DNA of 37,909 nucleotides, taken from contig JAHDKR010000081.1 of the NCBI GenBank assembly GCA_018436785.1, positions 1-37,909 of the forward strand, in the 5' to 3' direction. This document shows, in pieces, positions 7,545-16,727 of this stretch. Position 1 is the stretch's first letter. Every line of letters starts with the position of its first letter. The translations under genes and the position numbers were made by a program. Origin of the DNA: Synergistaceae bacterium. Its GTDB lineage: Bacteria > Synergistota > Synergistia > Synergistales > Aminobacteriaceae. The notes beneath the pieces are model-generated. The model searched no databases. It saw nothing but the letters and a program-made list of their open reading frames with translations, and was not told where the DNA came from.

Positions 7545-8495
7545 ATGACGATAACCGTTCTCTACGGCGGAGAAGGCCCCGAGAGGGAGGTCTCCCTCAG
7601 AAGCGGCGCGGCCGTGACTTCCGCCTTCGCGGAGCGGGGGCGCGATGTGACAGGTGCGGATCTTCGCCGCAAGGAGGACCTTTTCGCGCTTCTCGATGAA
7701 GGGAACGTCGAGTTCGCCTTCATCGCCCTCCACGGCGGGTGGGGAGAGGACGGTACGCTCCAGGCGGCGCTGGAGATGGCCGGTGTTCCGTTCTCCGGCT
7801 CGGGACACGCGGCATGCGCTCTTGCGATGGATAAGACGGCGAGCAAGGCGCTCTTTCGCTGGAAGGGCATCTCCGTACCGAAGGGGATCGAGGTCACCCG
7901 GGAACGCGGCGTCCGCGACCTGCTGGACGATCCGCACATGTCCTCTCTTCTTGAACGCTCGGGGAAGCTCGTGGTCAAGCCGTGCTGTTCGGGGAGCACC
8001 GTCGGCGTCTCCATCCTTTCGGGAACCGACCGGCTCGCAGAGGCGCTCGAAGACGCTTTCCGCTACGACCCGCGGGTGCTTGTGGAGGAGTATGTCTCCG
8101 GAAGGGAGCTGACGGTGACCGTGTATGAGAAAGACGGCGTTCCCCGTTGCCTGCCGGTCATCGAGATTCAGCCCGTAACTGGATTCTACGACTACAGCTC
8201 GAAGTACACGCCGGGAGCCTCCGAATACCTCGTTCCGGCGCCGCTGTCGGAGTTCGTCCTCCGCAGGGTGGAAGCGGCCTCCCTCGCCGCGCACGCGGCG
8301 CTCGGGTGCGCGGCGTACAGCAGGGTCGATCTCAGGCTCGACGAGGAGGGGTTCCCCTCCGTTCTCGAAGTGAACACCGTCCCCGGGATGACCGCGACAA
8401 GCCTTGTTCCCAAGGCCGCGGCGGCGGCGGGGATCTCCTTCGGCGAATTTCTCGAAGAAGTTGTCGAATCCTCCCTCGCCGCCCGGCGCGGCTGA
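7545..8495 (+). CDS. ddl: D-alanine--D-alanine ligase
   Basis: A 316-residue cytoplasmic ATP-grasp ligase that joins two D-alanines for the peptidoglycan stem peptide. The N-terminal glycine-rich YGGEGPEREVSLRSG, the central ALHGGWGEDGTLQAALE with GVPFSGSG, the ATP-binding VVKPCCSGSTVGVS, the substrate loop GRELTVTV and the C-terminal metal site EVNTVPGMTATSLVPKAA are all present and typical. AAGGAAAGGA precedes the ATG. It is slightly shorter than many Ddl proteins (about 305-360) but complete. It stands alone on the plus strand and converges with the phosphofructokinase gene, with only three bases between their stop codons. Confidence 0.93.
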   Translation: MTITVLYGGEGPEREVSLRSGAAVTSAFAERGRDVTGADLRRKEDLFALLDEGNVEFAFIALHGGWGEDGTLQAALEMAGVPFSGSGHAACALAMDKTASKALFRWKGISVPKGIEVTRERGVRDLLDDPHMSSLLERSGKLVVKPCCSGSTVGVSILSGTDRLAEALEDAFRYDPRVLVEEYVSGRELTVTVYEKDGVPRCLPVIEIQPVTGFYDYSSKYTPGASEYLVPAPLSEFVLRRVEAASLAAHAALGCAAYSRVDLRLDEEGFPSVLEVNTVPGMTATSLVPKAAAAAGISFGEFLEEVVESSLAARRG

Positions 8496-8498
8496 GAC

Positions 8499-9767
8499 TC
8501 AGTAGTCCGTCACGTACTGGAACTGCTTGCGGAACTCGTCCGGCGGCATCTTCGCCGCCACCGCGAGGCGTTCGAACTCGATGCCGGGGTTGAAATCCTT
8601 CTTCTCCAGCCGGATCATGTACTGCCTGGCGATCCTGTACTGGATGGACTGTGTGTTCACCATGCGGATACGGGTCTTCTTCGTGACCGGGTCGATGATC
8701 TGGTCGAAGGGGATGGGCACGATCTGGTTGTTCTGAATGGTGATGAGCGCGTTCGTCCCTCCGTCGCGGAGGAATTCGAACGCCCCGTACCCAAGGTTCC
8801 GCGTGTACTCGATGTCGAAGGCGTTCGGGGGCGCGCAGCGGACCTCGTATCCGACTTCTTTGTTGTTGACCGTCATCTTCAGGCCCATCCCGGAAAGCTT
8901 GACGAGCAGCTCTTTCTTGAGGACGTCCGAGAAGTTGATCTCGGCGTAGCGGATGTGCCCGTGGTCGTCGTACTCCAGGCAGTCCGCGGCCTCAAGATCC
9001 TCCAGGCGGATCTTCTCGATCAGCCCCTCGGCGGTGACCGCGACGCCGTAGTTGCGCCCCGAGGCCAACCGTTTCACAATGGAGCCCGTGACGATGTCCA
9101 CCACGAGGGAGAGCGGGATCTTCTCCTTCCCCGGGAATTCCTCGGGGATGAGCGTCAACGTCGCCCCCGCGCTCTTGCCGATGCCGAGGGCGAGATGGCC
9201 CGCCACGCGCCCCATCGCGACCACCAGGTACCAGCGCCCCGTCGTCTTGGCGTCCTCCATCAGGTTGGAGACGATCTGCGTCCCAAGCGAACGCGCCGTC
9301 TCGAAGCCGAAGGTGGGGATGCCCTCGGGGAGCGGAAGGTCGTTGTCGATCGTCTTGGGGACGTGAACGAAGTTGATGGTCAGACCGAGGTTGTTCTTCG
9401 CGAAGTCGGCGACGCGCGAGGCCGCGTATGCGGTGTCGTCGCCTCCGATGGTCACGAGGTGCGTGACTCCCAGCTCGATGAGCGTGTCCACCACCTTCCG
9501 CAGCGACTCGTCGCTCTTCGTGGGGTTGAACCGGGAGATCCGCAGGATGCTCCCTCCGTCGGAGTGGATTCGGCTGACGGCGTCGATGGTGAGAGGGGTC
9601 ACCTTCTTCTCCCCCTTCCCCAGGTTGGAGAAGCCGTCGTAGATGCCGTACACTTCCCACCCGGACTTCTTTGCTTCTATGGTGACGGAGCTGATCACGC
9701 TGTTGATCCCCGGGGCGGGACCTCCTCCGCAGACGATGGCGAGTGTTTTTTGATCCGGATTCGTCAT
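8499..9767 (-). CDS. pfp: PPi-dependent-type 6-phosphofructokinase
   Basis: A 422-residue glycolytic enzyme that phosphorylates fructose 6-phosphate. Two residues separate the PPi-using from the ATP-using enzymes. Here the motif GGDDT (residues 108-112) has Asp where ATP-users have Gly (GGDGS), and VPKTIDNDL (136-144) has Lys138 where ATP-users have Gly (GTIDND). Both point to pyrophosphate as phosphoryl donor, making the step reversible. The nucleotide loop CGGGPAPGINSVISS and the substrate segment AMGRVAGHLALGIGKSAGA are normal. AAGGAGG lies six bases before the ATG. It is transcribed divergently from the metallophosphoesterase gene across 88 bases. Donor use is inferred from the motifs. 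Confidence 0.92.
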   Translation of the reverse strand: MTNPDQKTLAIVCGGGPAPGINSVISSVTIEAKKSGWEVYGIYDGFSNLGKGEKKVTPLTIDAVSRIHSDGGSILRISRFNPTKSDESLRKVVDTLIELGVTHLVTIGGDDTAYAASRVADFAKNNLGLTINFVHVPKTIDNDLPLPEGIPTFGFETARSLGTQIVSNLMEDAKTTGRWYLVVAMGRVAGHLALGIGKSAGATLTLIPEEFPGKEKIPLSLVVDIVTGSIVKRLASGRNYGVAVTAEGLIEKIRLEDLEAADCLEYDDHGHIRYAEINFSDVLKKELLVKLSGMGLKMTVNNKEVGYEVRCAPPNAFDIEYTRNLGYGAFEFLRDGGTNALITIQNNQIVPIPFDQIIDPVTKKTRIRMVNTQSIQYRIARQYMIRLEKKDFNPGIEFERLAVAAKMPPDEFRKQFQYVTDY

Positions 9768-9832
9768 GAGGCGCCTCCTTCAATATGAAAGATAAAAAGA
9801 AAGACTTCGTAAAATTTTAGCACATCGCACGG

Positions 9833-9838
9833 TATAAT
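9833..9838 (+). promoter_or_regulatory. -10 element of the metallophosphoesterase promoter
   Basis: A consensus TATAAT lies only 17 bases before the first possible ATG (9856) and 23 bases before the second (9862). The transcript would start near 9845, so the leader is just 11-17 bases, barely enough for the GAAGGAG ribosome site. No clear -35 is visible (TAAAAT at 9810-9815). Confidence 0.45.
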
Positions 9839-9861
9839 AAACGGCGAAGGAGCGGATGCGC

Positions 9862-10644
9862 ATGATTTTTCTTACAGGCGACACGCACGGCCTTCTCGAG
9901 ATCGATCGGCTCGGGACGGCGAATTTCCCCTTGGGAGAGAGGCTTGGGCGGAACGACCTGGTCGTCATCCTGGGCGACTTCGGCCTTCTGTGGAGCGACC
10001 CTCCCCGCGCGGAAGAGAGGCTCGCCTTGCGCCGCCTTGAGGAGAGCCCCTGGACCACCCTTTTCGTGGACGGTAACCACGAAAACTTCTCCATGCTCGA
10101 CGCCCTCCCCGAGGAGGAGCGGTTCGGCGCGCCGGTCGGCGTCGTCTCGCCGCACGTTCTCCATCTGCGCCGCGGGTACGTCTACACGCTCGCGGGGAAG
10201 CGCTGCTTCGTCTTCGGCGGCGCGCGCAGCGTGGACAGGAAGGGGCGGACGAGGGGGAGATCCTGGTGGCCCGAGGAGATTCCGTCGGCCGAAGAGTACC
10301 GCCGGGGGCTCGATTCGCTGGAGGCTTCGGAGTGGAGCGTCGACTGGATTCTTACCCACACGGCTCCCAACCATATTCTGCAGGCGCTCGACCTACACAA
10401 GTACCTGCACGGAGACCCCGTCTCGGCCTACTTGGACGAGATTTACAAAGAAGTGTCCTACCAAAAATGGTTCTGCGGCCACCTGCACCGCAACAGCCGT
10501 TTCGCGAAAGACCGTATCCATGTGCTCCGGGAGAACATCGTGAACGGCGATACGGAAGAGACCGTCTCGGTGGAGCGCGACCGCCCTCCTCTCAGGGAAC
10601 GGATCCGCGCCATAACGCGCCTCCGCCCTCTCGAAGGAGACTGA
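9862..10644 (+). CDS. Calcineurin-like metallophosphoesterase
   Basis: A 260-residue di-metal phosphoesterase of unknown substrate. The family motifs run in order: FLTGDTHG, ILGDFGLLW (G-D-x-G), VDGNHENF (G-N-H-E), ILTHTAPN (H) and CGHLHRN (G-H-x-H). A region between them (GGARSVDRKGRTRGRSWWP) is shared by a group of small bacterial metallophosphoesterases. Two starts two codons apart are possible. I choose ATG 9862 because GGAG at 9849-9852 is nine bases away, while the ATG at 9856 leaves only three. No signal peptide is seen, so it acts in the cytoplasm. It is a single-gene unit upstream of the sensor cluster. Confidence 0.87.
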   Translation: MIFLTGDTHGLLEIDRLGTANFPLGERLGRNDLVVILGDFGLLWSDPPRAEERLALRRLEESPWTTLFVDGNHENFSMLDALPEEERFGAPVGVVSPHVLHLRRGYVYTLAGKRCFVFGGARSVDRKGRTRGRSWWPEEIPSAEEYRRGLDSLEASEWSVDWILTHTAPNHILQALDLHKYLHGDPVSAYLDEIYKEVSYQKWFCGHLHRNSRFAKDRIHVLRENIVNGDTEETVSVERDRPPLRERIRAITRLRPLEGD

Positions 10645-10690
10645 ACGGCTCCGTCTTAAAAAGTAGCGAACGGTCGGGCGGAGAATAGAG

Positions 10691-10696
10691 TATACT
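10691..10696 (+). promoter_or_regulatory. -10 element before the hybrid kinase/diguanylate cyclase operon
   Basis: TATACT at 10691-10696 lies in an otherwise GC-rich gap and would give a leader of about 75 bases. The -35 region (near 10668, GAACGG) is weak. The same TATACT hexamer is used before proC, the amidotransferase-like hydrolase, the symporter and cheY. Confidence 0.4.
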
Positions 10697-10720
10697 TAGA
10701 GGAATCCCGTGAAACTCTAG

Positions 10721-10737
10721 CGGGGCCTACGGCCCCG
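10721..10737 (+). promoter_or_regulatory. Short perfect hairpin in the kinase leader
   Basis: CGGGGCC and GGCCCCG form a perfect 7-bp stem with a three-base TAC loop. It lies between the predicted -10 and the ATG of the hybrid kinase, with no T-run. The nine-base sequence GGAATCCCG flanks it twice, at 10701-10709 and 10760-10768. A regulatory RNA element is possible, but it does not resemble the c-di-GMP riboswitch cores I know. Confidence 0.35.
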
Positions 10738-10777
10738 TTGCCGCGGGACATGAAGAGCCGGAATCCCGGAGGCGCCT

Positions 10778-13700
10778 ATGAAGAAGACCTTTTTCCGTTC
10801 ATCGCATAAACGCGCCGCGAGTCTCGCCGATATTCTTGTCGTCGTGCTCTTGCTGGCGGCTGGATTTTTCCTCGGCGAGTGGCGCGTGTCGAAGGCAGAG
10901 CTGGGGATGCGCCATAACCTGGTCCGCCGAGCGCGCCTTTTCGCCGAAAGCGTCAATCCTCGCGCGGTCAAGCGCCTCTCAGGTTCCGAATCGGACCGCG
11001 TTTCTCCGGACTACCGCCGCTTCAAAGAACAGAGCGTTTCGCTCCTCTCCGCCTTTCCCGACTGCCGTTTCATCTCGCTCCTTGGCCGCCGTGCCGACGG
11101 GTCGATCTTCATTTACTTCGATTCCGAGCCCGAAGGCTCGCCGGACGAGTCGCCCCCCGGAGAGAGGTATGTTCCTCCGGATCCCGTACTGCTGGAGGCC
11201 TTCGACAAGGGGAAGAGCGTTGTCGCCGGTCCCTTTATGGATATTTGGGGAAGCCTCGTCGCGGCGTGGGTTCCCGTCGCCGACCCGGATACCGGGAAGC
11301 CCGCGTTCGTCGCCGCGCTCGATATCGACGGCGGGAAGTGGCGGAGCGACGCCCGACGCGCCGCATACGTTCCGGAATGCGCGGCGGTCCTTCTGGCCGC
11401 TCTCTTTATCGTATGGCGGATACTGACGCTGCGCCGCGCCCTGAGGAGGAGAACTACCTACCGTTGGTATCACCGCTACGCCGACGCTCTCTTCGTCGCC
11501 GCGACCGGGCTCGTGCTGACATTTTCGATACTTCTCGTCTCATCGGAGGTTGAGCGCTCGACGCGTGAGGATACCTTTCACATGCTTGCCGACTCGGAGT
11601 CGGGGAAGCTGCACAACAGCCTGAAGAGCATCAGGGATATCGGCGTCGAGGGGGCGGCGGCGTTCTTCTCGTACAGCGATTTCGTCGACTTCGAGGAATT
11701 CAAGGGGTACGCCCGTCATCTGGAGGAGTTGCCCGAGGTGCGGGGCGCCACGTGGCTTCCGCTCGTTCCGCATGAAGAGCGCGAGGCGTTCGAACGTCTC
11801 GGACGCTCGCTCGTTACAGAGGATTTCGTCATCCGCGATTACGGGGAGGGGGGAAGGAGGGGCCCCGCTCCTGAGCGTCCCTTTTATTATCCGGTGTTCT
11901 ACCGCATACCCTTTGAGGGGAGCGAGCGCATACTGGGGGCTGACTTTGCTCAGGTTCCCTCCAGAAGAGCCGCCATCGACGAGGCGCGCGCTTCCCGCCT
12001 TCCCGCGGCGACGGAGGCGATCCCTCTGCTCGCCGCCCCGGGAACGCTGAAAGGGATCGTCGTCTTTCAGCCGGTATTTTCACGCAACGAAACGGAGAAT
12101 TTCATGGGCGTGCTCGCCATAGTCGTCGAGTTGAACGCTCTCCTCAACCGGATGCGCACCGAAGAGGCGCATGTGGAGCGCCACGTGCTCGCCGGTGATT
12201 TGTGGCGCCTGTATGGCGCGGGAGTTCACGAACACGTCGTCTCCACGGGGGAAGGCGCCATTTTGCCGCCTGCATGGCCGTCCGTCGGGGATCTCTTCTC
12301 GGTGCGCCCCCTTCTCTTCTTCGGCAGGACGTTCGCCGTCATTCTGCGCCCCGGACCCGGCTTTCTTGCGCTCTATCCGCCCCGTGCCGGCTGGATGAGC
12401 CTTTTCGCAGGCATCATGGTGACCGCTGTGCTGACCATGCTCGCAATTATCGTCGCGAACCGCAGGGAGGAGCTTGAGCGCCAGGTCGCGATGAGAACGG
12501 ATGAGCTGCGGCGAAGCAAGGATGAACTCTTCCTGATGAACGCGGCCCTCGTGGATACGACGCGCAAGACGCAGGAGATAGCGCGCCGCGCCGAGGCGGC
12601 CAGCGAGGCGAAGGGGCGCTTCCTCGCGAACATGAGTCACGAGATGCGGACGCCGTTGAACGGCTTCCTCGGGATGAACCGGCTGCTGCTCGACACCCGT
12701 TTGACGGAGGAGCAGCGGGAGTACGCCTTTGCGGCTCAAAAGTCCGGCGAGGCGCTGCTGACTCTGATAAGCGACGCGCTCGATATTGCGACCATCGACG
12801 AAGGCCGCTACCGTCTTGTCGAGGAAGATTTCGACTTGGACGAACTGCTTTCGAAACTGGAAACGATCTTCAGCGCGGCAGCGCACGAGAAAGGACTTCG
12901 TTTCACCTCCGTCCGTCCGTCTGTTCCGCTGCGGCTGCACGGCGACGGTCGCTGTCTTTACAGAATACTGAGAAGCCTCCTGGACAACGCGGTGAAGTTC
13001 ACCGTCCGCGGGGAGGTGCGTTTTTCCGTCTCCGCCCTTGAAGAGAGCGATCGGACCGTTCGCCTGCGCTTTTCGGTGGAGGACACGGGCGTCGGTATCC
13101 CGTCGGAGCAGCAGGGGTGCGTCTTCGAACGCTTCTGGCAAGGCGACGACTCGACCACGAAGTCGTACCAGGGCGCGGGGCTTGGCCTCCCCATGGCGAA
13201 GGAGCTTGCCGCGCTTCTCGGCGGGGAGCTTGAAATGCAAAGCGAGGAGGGGAGGGGAACGACGTTTTCTTTCGAGTCGCTCTTCCACAAGGGGGCTTCC
13301 CCTGCGGCGCCTTCCATACAGGACGAATCCGTGACAGGCAGAAGAATACTGCTTGCGGAGGACAACCCTGTCAACCGGAAGTTTGCGCTGGCGATGCTTC
13401 GCAAGCTGGGGTACTCGGTCGCCTCCGCTGAAAACGGCAAAGAAGCCGTGGACTACCTCTCCTCGAACGAATGCGACCTGGTGGTGATGGACGTGCAGAT
13501 GCCCGTCATGGACGGGGTGGAGGCCACGCGGATGATCCGGAGCGGCGCGTCGGGCGCGCTCGACCCGTCGATACCCGTCGTCGCGCTCACTGCCTATGTC
13601 TCTCCTGAGGACAGGGAGCGCTGCATGGTCGCCGGAATGAACGCGTTTCTTCCGAAGCCGGCGGCTCCGGAAGAACTGGATGCCGCAATACGCCGGCTGC

Positions 13701-14122
13701 TTTACGGAGAAGCGGGAGGAGAGCGCGCCGAAACTCACGTGCCGGCCGAATACGCCGGGAAAGCAGCGCCCGTCTTCGATCGCGCAGCCGCTCTGAAACG
13801 CCTTATGGGCGACGAGGACGCCCTGGCGGAGCTTGCGGAGGAGTTCATCGAGGAGATGCCGAAGGATTTGGAGAAATTTTCCGCTCTGGTCTTCGAAGGG
13901 GACGCCGCCGCTGCGGGAAGGTGCGCGCACTCGATAAAGGGCGCCGCCGCCGGTATCGGCGGAGAGGCGCTCAGAGCCGCGGCGTTCGAGGCGGAGAAAG
14001 CCGGAAAGGCCGGGGACGCTAACGCGCTCCTGAAATTGGAGCCGGAAGTGCGCGAGCAGTACGAGCTTCTTGAGGCGGCGCTCCGTCAACTGATCTCCAG
14101 CCGGGGAGGAAAGAACGAATGA
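10778..14122 (+). CDS. Membrane hybrid histidine kinase with double extracytoplasmic sensor (CHASE), REC and Hpt
   Basis: An 1114-residue sensor kinase. TM1 is about residues 17-35, followed by a first extracytoplasmic domain (36-195) with the signature SLLGRRADGSIFIYFDSEP. TM2 (about 198-215) and TM3 (235-256) lead to a CHASE-type domain (256-539), and TM4 spans 540-562. A short coiled coil precedes HisKA (FLANMSHEMRTPLNG, His621) and the ATPase domain (LLDNAVKFT, DTGVGIP, GAGLGLPMA). A receiver follows (MDVQMPVMDG, Asp905), then a C-terminal Hpt (CAHSIKGAA, His1051). All phosphorelay residues are intact. GGAGG precedes the ATG, and the stop overlaps the next gene by four bases. No PAS domain lies between CHASE and the kinase. 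The ligand and the final response regulator are unknown. Confidence 0.92.
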   Translation: MKKTFFRSSHKRAASLADILVVVLLLAAGFFLGEWRVSKAELGMRHNLVRRARLFAESVNPRAVKRLSGSESDRVSPDYRRFKEQSVSLLSAFPDCRFISLLGRRADGSIFIYFDSEPEGSPDESPPGERYVPPDPVLLEAFDKGKSVVAGPFMDIWGSLVAAWVPVADPDTGKPAFVAALDIDGGKWRSDARRAAYVPECAAVLLAALFIVWRILTLRRALRRRTTYRWYHRYADALFVAATGLVLTFSILLVSSEVERSTREDTFHMLADSESGKLHNSLKSIRDIGVEGAAAFFSYSDFVDFEEFKGYARHLEELPEVRGATWLPLVPHEEREAFERLGRSLVTEDFVIRDYGEGGRRGPAPERPFYYPVFYRIPFEGSERILGADFAQVPSRRAAIDEARASRLPAATEAIPLLAAPGTLKGIVVFQPVFSRNETENFMGVLAIVVELNALLNRMRTEEAHVERHVLAGDLWRLYGAGVHEHVVSTGEGAILPPAWPSVGDLFSVRPLLFFGRTFAVILRPGPGFLALYPPRAGWMSLFAGIMVTAVLTMLAIIVANRREELERQVAMRTDELRRSKDELFLMNAALVDTTRKTQEIARRAEAASEAKGRFLANMSHEMRTPLNGFLGMNRLLLDTRLTEEQREYAFAAQKSGEALLTLISDALDIATIDEGRYRLVEEDFDLDELLSKLETIFSAAAHEKGLRFTSVRPSVPLRLHGDGRCLYRILRSLLDNAVKFTVRGEVRFSVSALEESDRTVRLRFSVEDTGVGIPSEQQGCVFERFWQGDDSTTKSYQGAGLGLPMAKELAALLGGELEMQSEEGRGTTFSFESLFHKGASPAAPSIQDESVTGRRILLAEDNPVNRKFALAMLRKLGYSVASAENGKEAVDYLSSNECDLVVMDVQMPVMDGVEATRMIRSGASGALDPSIPVVALTAYVSPEDRERCMVAGMNAFLPKPAAPEELDAAIRRLLYGEAGGERAETHVPAEYAGKAAPVFDRAAALKRLMGDEDALAELAEEFIEEMPKDLEKFSALVFEGDAAAAGRCAHSIKGAAAGIGGEALRAAAFEAEKAGKAGDANALLKLEPEVREQYELLEAALRQLISSRGGKNE

Positions 14123-16704
14123 ACGAGCGCGGACGATCGCTCTCTTTCTGGTTCGCCGAAGGCGGATTCCTCTTGCTGCTCACCGTCATTCTTTTGTCGG
14201 GCGCTTTGGTCGGCGCGTGGCGCGTGCGCGAGACCGACGCGTTTCTCCGCGAAGAGCTGCTGCGCACTACGCGCGTTCTTGCCGAGACCATCGACATCCG
14301 CGACGTGCGCCGCCTTACGGGGAGCGAACTGGATTTAGGGTCGCCCCAGTATGAAAGTTTCAAGAACTATTTCCGCTCGGTCTTGCAGATGTACCCGCGG
14401 AGCCGTTTCCTCACGCTCGTCGGACGGCGCTACGACGGCAAAGTATTCTTTTTTGTGGACTCGGAACCGCCGGGTTCGGAGGACGAATCGCCCCCCGGAG
14501 AAGTGTACGACGCAGTCGACCCGGGGTTTCTGCCCGCATTCGAGGAGGGAAGGGCCGTCGTCGTCGGCCCGGTCGTGGACCAGTGGGGGGCATGGATTTC
14601 GGCGTGGGTTCCCCTGGTTGAGCGCGGCTCCGACAGGGTGAGCGCCGCCCTGGCGTTGGATATCTCGGGAGAGGAATGGCAACTGACCCTGGAGAATGCC
14701 AAGCGCCTTCCTGCGCTGACGTCGCTCTTTCTTGCGTTGCTTCTTTTTGCCGGACGCTGGATGCTGCAGCAGCGGACCAAAACGGGAGGAGGAGCGTTCG
14801 GGAGATTCAGGTATCTCGAGTGCCTTCTGACATTGATCTTCGGTCTTGCCCTGACGGGGAGCGTGGCCTGGATGGTGCACGAACGTGAAAGCCGCTCCCA
14901 CGCGCAGAGTTTTTCGATCGTCGCGGAAGCGCACTCCGTCAAGATGGCCGGAATGCTCTACAGACTCCGCAATTTCGTCCTCGAGGGAACCGCGCGGTTT
15001 ATCGAGGCGCTCCCTTCGCTGGAGTACGAGTCGTTCAGGAGGTATTCACAGCATCTGTCGTCGGAGCCGGAGATCGACGCGCTCATGTGGAGTCCTCGGG
15101 TCCTCGCGGAAGAGCGGGCGGAGTTTGAAAGCACCGAGCGGGACGAATGGCGGCGCGCACTGGAGATACGCGAGCAGAACGGCGCCGGGGCGTACGTCCG
15201 CGCGGAGGAACGGGCGGAGTACGTTCCGGTGCTCTTCCGTTCCCCGATGACGGGAAGCATGTTCCCTGTGGGGGAGGATCTTCTTTCACACCCGGAGGTA
15301 TCGGAAGCTCTCAGGACAGCCGTGAATACCAGAAGACCGGCCGCCGCTTTTGTACGGGTCCAGTACGGAAAGGAAGACGGCTCCGCGCTCTGGGTCTGCT
15401 ACCCCCTCTTCCGGCGAGGCTTCAACGGCGCCCTCAGGGGCGTCGTGTCGGCGCTCTTTTTGCCGTCTTTCATGCCGGATGAAGTCATGGGCGGGAGCGG
15501 CGACGCCGGGATATTGAGCTTCGAGGCGCTCTCTCCCGAGGCGCCCCCGCGCTCGATTGCCCAGTGGGAGCTCGAAGGGAGACCGGGCTACCGATTCAAT
15601 CGTCCCCTGTATGCGTTCGACGGCGCGTTCGCGGCGGTGCTGCGCCCCGGAGCCTCTTTCCTCAAATACCACCAACTAAGGATGGGCCTGTTTACCTCCC
15701 TCACGGGCATCCTGATGACGCTTGCCCTCGTCTTCTTCGTCGCGGTCACGGCGAACCGCCGGGAGCTGCTCGAAAAACTTGTCGAACAGCGAACTTCGGA
15801 GCTGCGTGAAAGCGAGTCCCGGCACAGGCTGGCGGGGCACATTTATCGTTCTCTCTCGGAGGGCATCGTCGTGACCGACCCGCAAGGGTACATTCTCGAC
15901 GGAAACGCGGCGCTGGAGCATCTCACCGGGTATACGCTCGACGAGATACGCGGCAGGCGTCCGGGCATGTTTTCCGCGCAGCGAAAGCAGGGGGAGGACT
16001 CGCTTCACTTCTGGGGGCGCCTTCGCGAGCACGGCTCCTGGCAGGGAGAGACCTGGAACCGCCGTAAAGACGGGGAAGCCTACCCCGTATGGCTGACGGT
16101 GAACGCGGTCACGGACGAGAACGGAGAAGTAACCCACTACGCAGGGGTGCTGACCCACATCGGCGACATTAAATCGGAACAGCAGCGTCTTAGCCATCTC
16201 GCGTACCATGATTCGCTCACGGGACTGCCGAACAGGCTGCTCCTGGCCGACCGTCTCGAAATGGCGCTGCTCCGCTCACGCCGCGAACACTCGTACGTCG
16301 CGGTGCTCTTTCTCGACCTCGACGGCTTCAAGGAGATCAACGACACGTACGGACACGAGACCGGCGACGTCCTGCTCGTTTCGATCGCCCGCAGACTCGA
16401 CGAGGCGGTGCGGGAGCAGGATACGGTCGCCAGACTGGGGGGCGACGAGTTCATTCTCCTCTTCGAGGGGCTTGGCGGCGTCGAGGAGGCGCATTCGCTC
16501 GCCAAGAGGGTGGATGCGCTGTTCGCCGAGCCGTTTGTCGCCGGAGGTCGTCCGTTCCTCTGCAGCGCCAGCGCGGGGCTGGCCGTTCACCGTCCCGGGG
16601 ACGGGGCGACGGCGCAGGAGATGCTTGCGATCGCCGATATGCGGATGTACGAAGCAAAGGCGCAGCGAAAGACCTCGAAGGCCCTCTCGGGCAGCCGGGC
16701 GTGA
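14119..16704 (+). CDS. Membrane diguanylate cyclase with double extracytoplasmic sensor, CHASE, PAS and GGDEF
   Basis: An 861-residue protein predicted to make cyclic di-GMP. TM1 (12-34) is followed by the first sensor domain with LVGRRYDGKVFFFVDSEP and DESPPGE, closely matching the upstream kinase. TM2 (about 198-216), TM3 (233-254), a CHASE domain (255-520, with DALMWSPRV) and TM4 (521-545) follow. A PAS/PAC pair spans about 573-690 and GGDEF about 693-850. The catalytic motif GGDEF (774-778) is intact, and the RxxD inhibitory site (REQD) lies exactly five residues before it, so product feedback is likely. It is coupled to the hybrid kinase by an ATGA overlap, with GGGGAGG upstream. It has no receiver domain, so any link to the kinase is through the shared signal or c-di-GMP. 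Confidence 0.93.
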   Translation: MNERGRSLSFWFAEGGFLLLLTVILLSGALVGAWRVRETDAFLREELLRTTRVLAETIDIRDVRRLTGSELDLGSPQYESFKNYFRSVLQMYPRSRFLTLVGRRYDGKVFFFVDSEPPGSEDESPPGEVYDAVDPGFLPAFEEGRAVVVGPVVDQWGAWISAWVPLVERGSDRVSAALALDISGEEWQLTLENAKRLPALTSLFLALLLFAGRWMLQQRTKTGGGAFGRFRYLECLLTLIFGLALTGSVAWMVHERESRSHAQSFSIVAEAHSVKMAGMLYRLRNFVLEGTARFIEALPSLEYESFRRYSQHLSSEPEIDALMWSPRVLAEERAEFESTERDEWRRALEIREQNGAGAYVRAEERAEYVPVLFRSPMTGSMFPVGEDLLSHPEVSEALRTAVNTRRPAAAFVRVQYGKEDGSALWVCYPLFRRGFNGALRGVVSALFLPSFMPDEVMGGSGDAGILSFEALSPEAPPRSIAQWELEGRPGYRFNRPLYAFDGAFAAVLRPGASFLKYHQLRMGLFTSLTGILMTLALVFFVAVTANRRELLEKLVEQRTSELRESESRHRLAGHIYRSLSEGIVVTDPQGYILDGNAALEHLTGYTLDEIRGRRPGMFSAQRKQGEDSLHFWGRLREHGSWQGETWNRRKDGEAYPVWLTVNAVTDENGEVTHYAGVLTHIGDIKSEQQRLSHLAYHDSLTGLPNRLLLADRLEMALLRSRREHSYVAVLFLDLDGFKEINDTYGHETGDVLLVSIARRLDEAVREQDTVARLGGDEFILLFEGLGGVEEAHSLAKRVDALFAEPFVAGGRPFLCSASAGLAVHRPGDGATAQEMLAIADMRMYEAKAQRKTSKALSGSRA

Positions 16705-16727
16705 GCAATGTGCCTGAAGAGTGCGTA

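Noticed and set aside
6966..8294. A 442-residue protein made of an N-terminal unknown region plus hemerythrin
   Set aside because: The upstream 298 codons lie opposite ddl and have no protein-like features. The hemerythrin ATG at 7400 has a good ribosome site and matches the usual family start.
10697..10777. c-di-GMP riboswitch before the kinase-cyclase operon
   Set aside because: The conserved core sequences of the class I and class II riboswitches that I know are absent; only a short GC hairpin is present.
12080..14089. Long minus-strand frame of 669 codons opposite the hybrid kinase
   Set aside because: It is a shadow of the kinase gene, which has complete domains and motifs. The minus frame has low-complexity Arg/His-rich sequence, no motif and no ribosome site.
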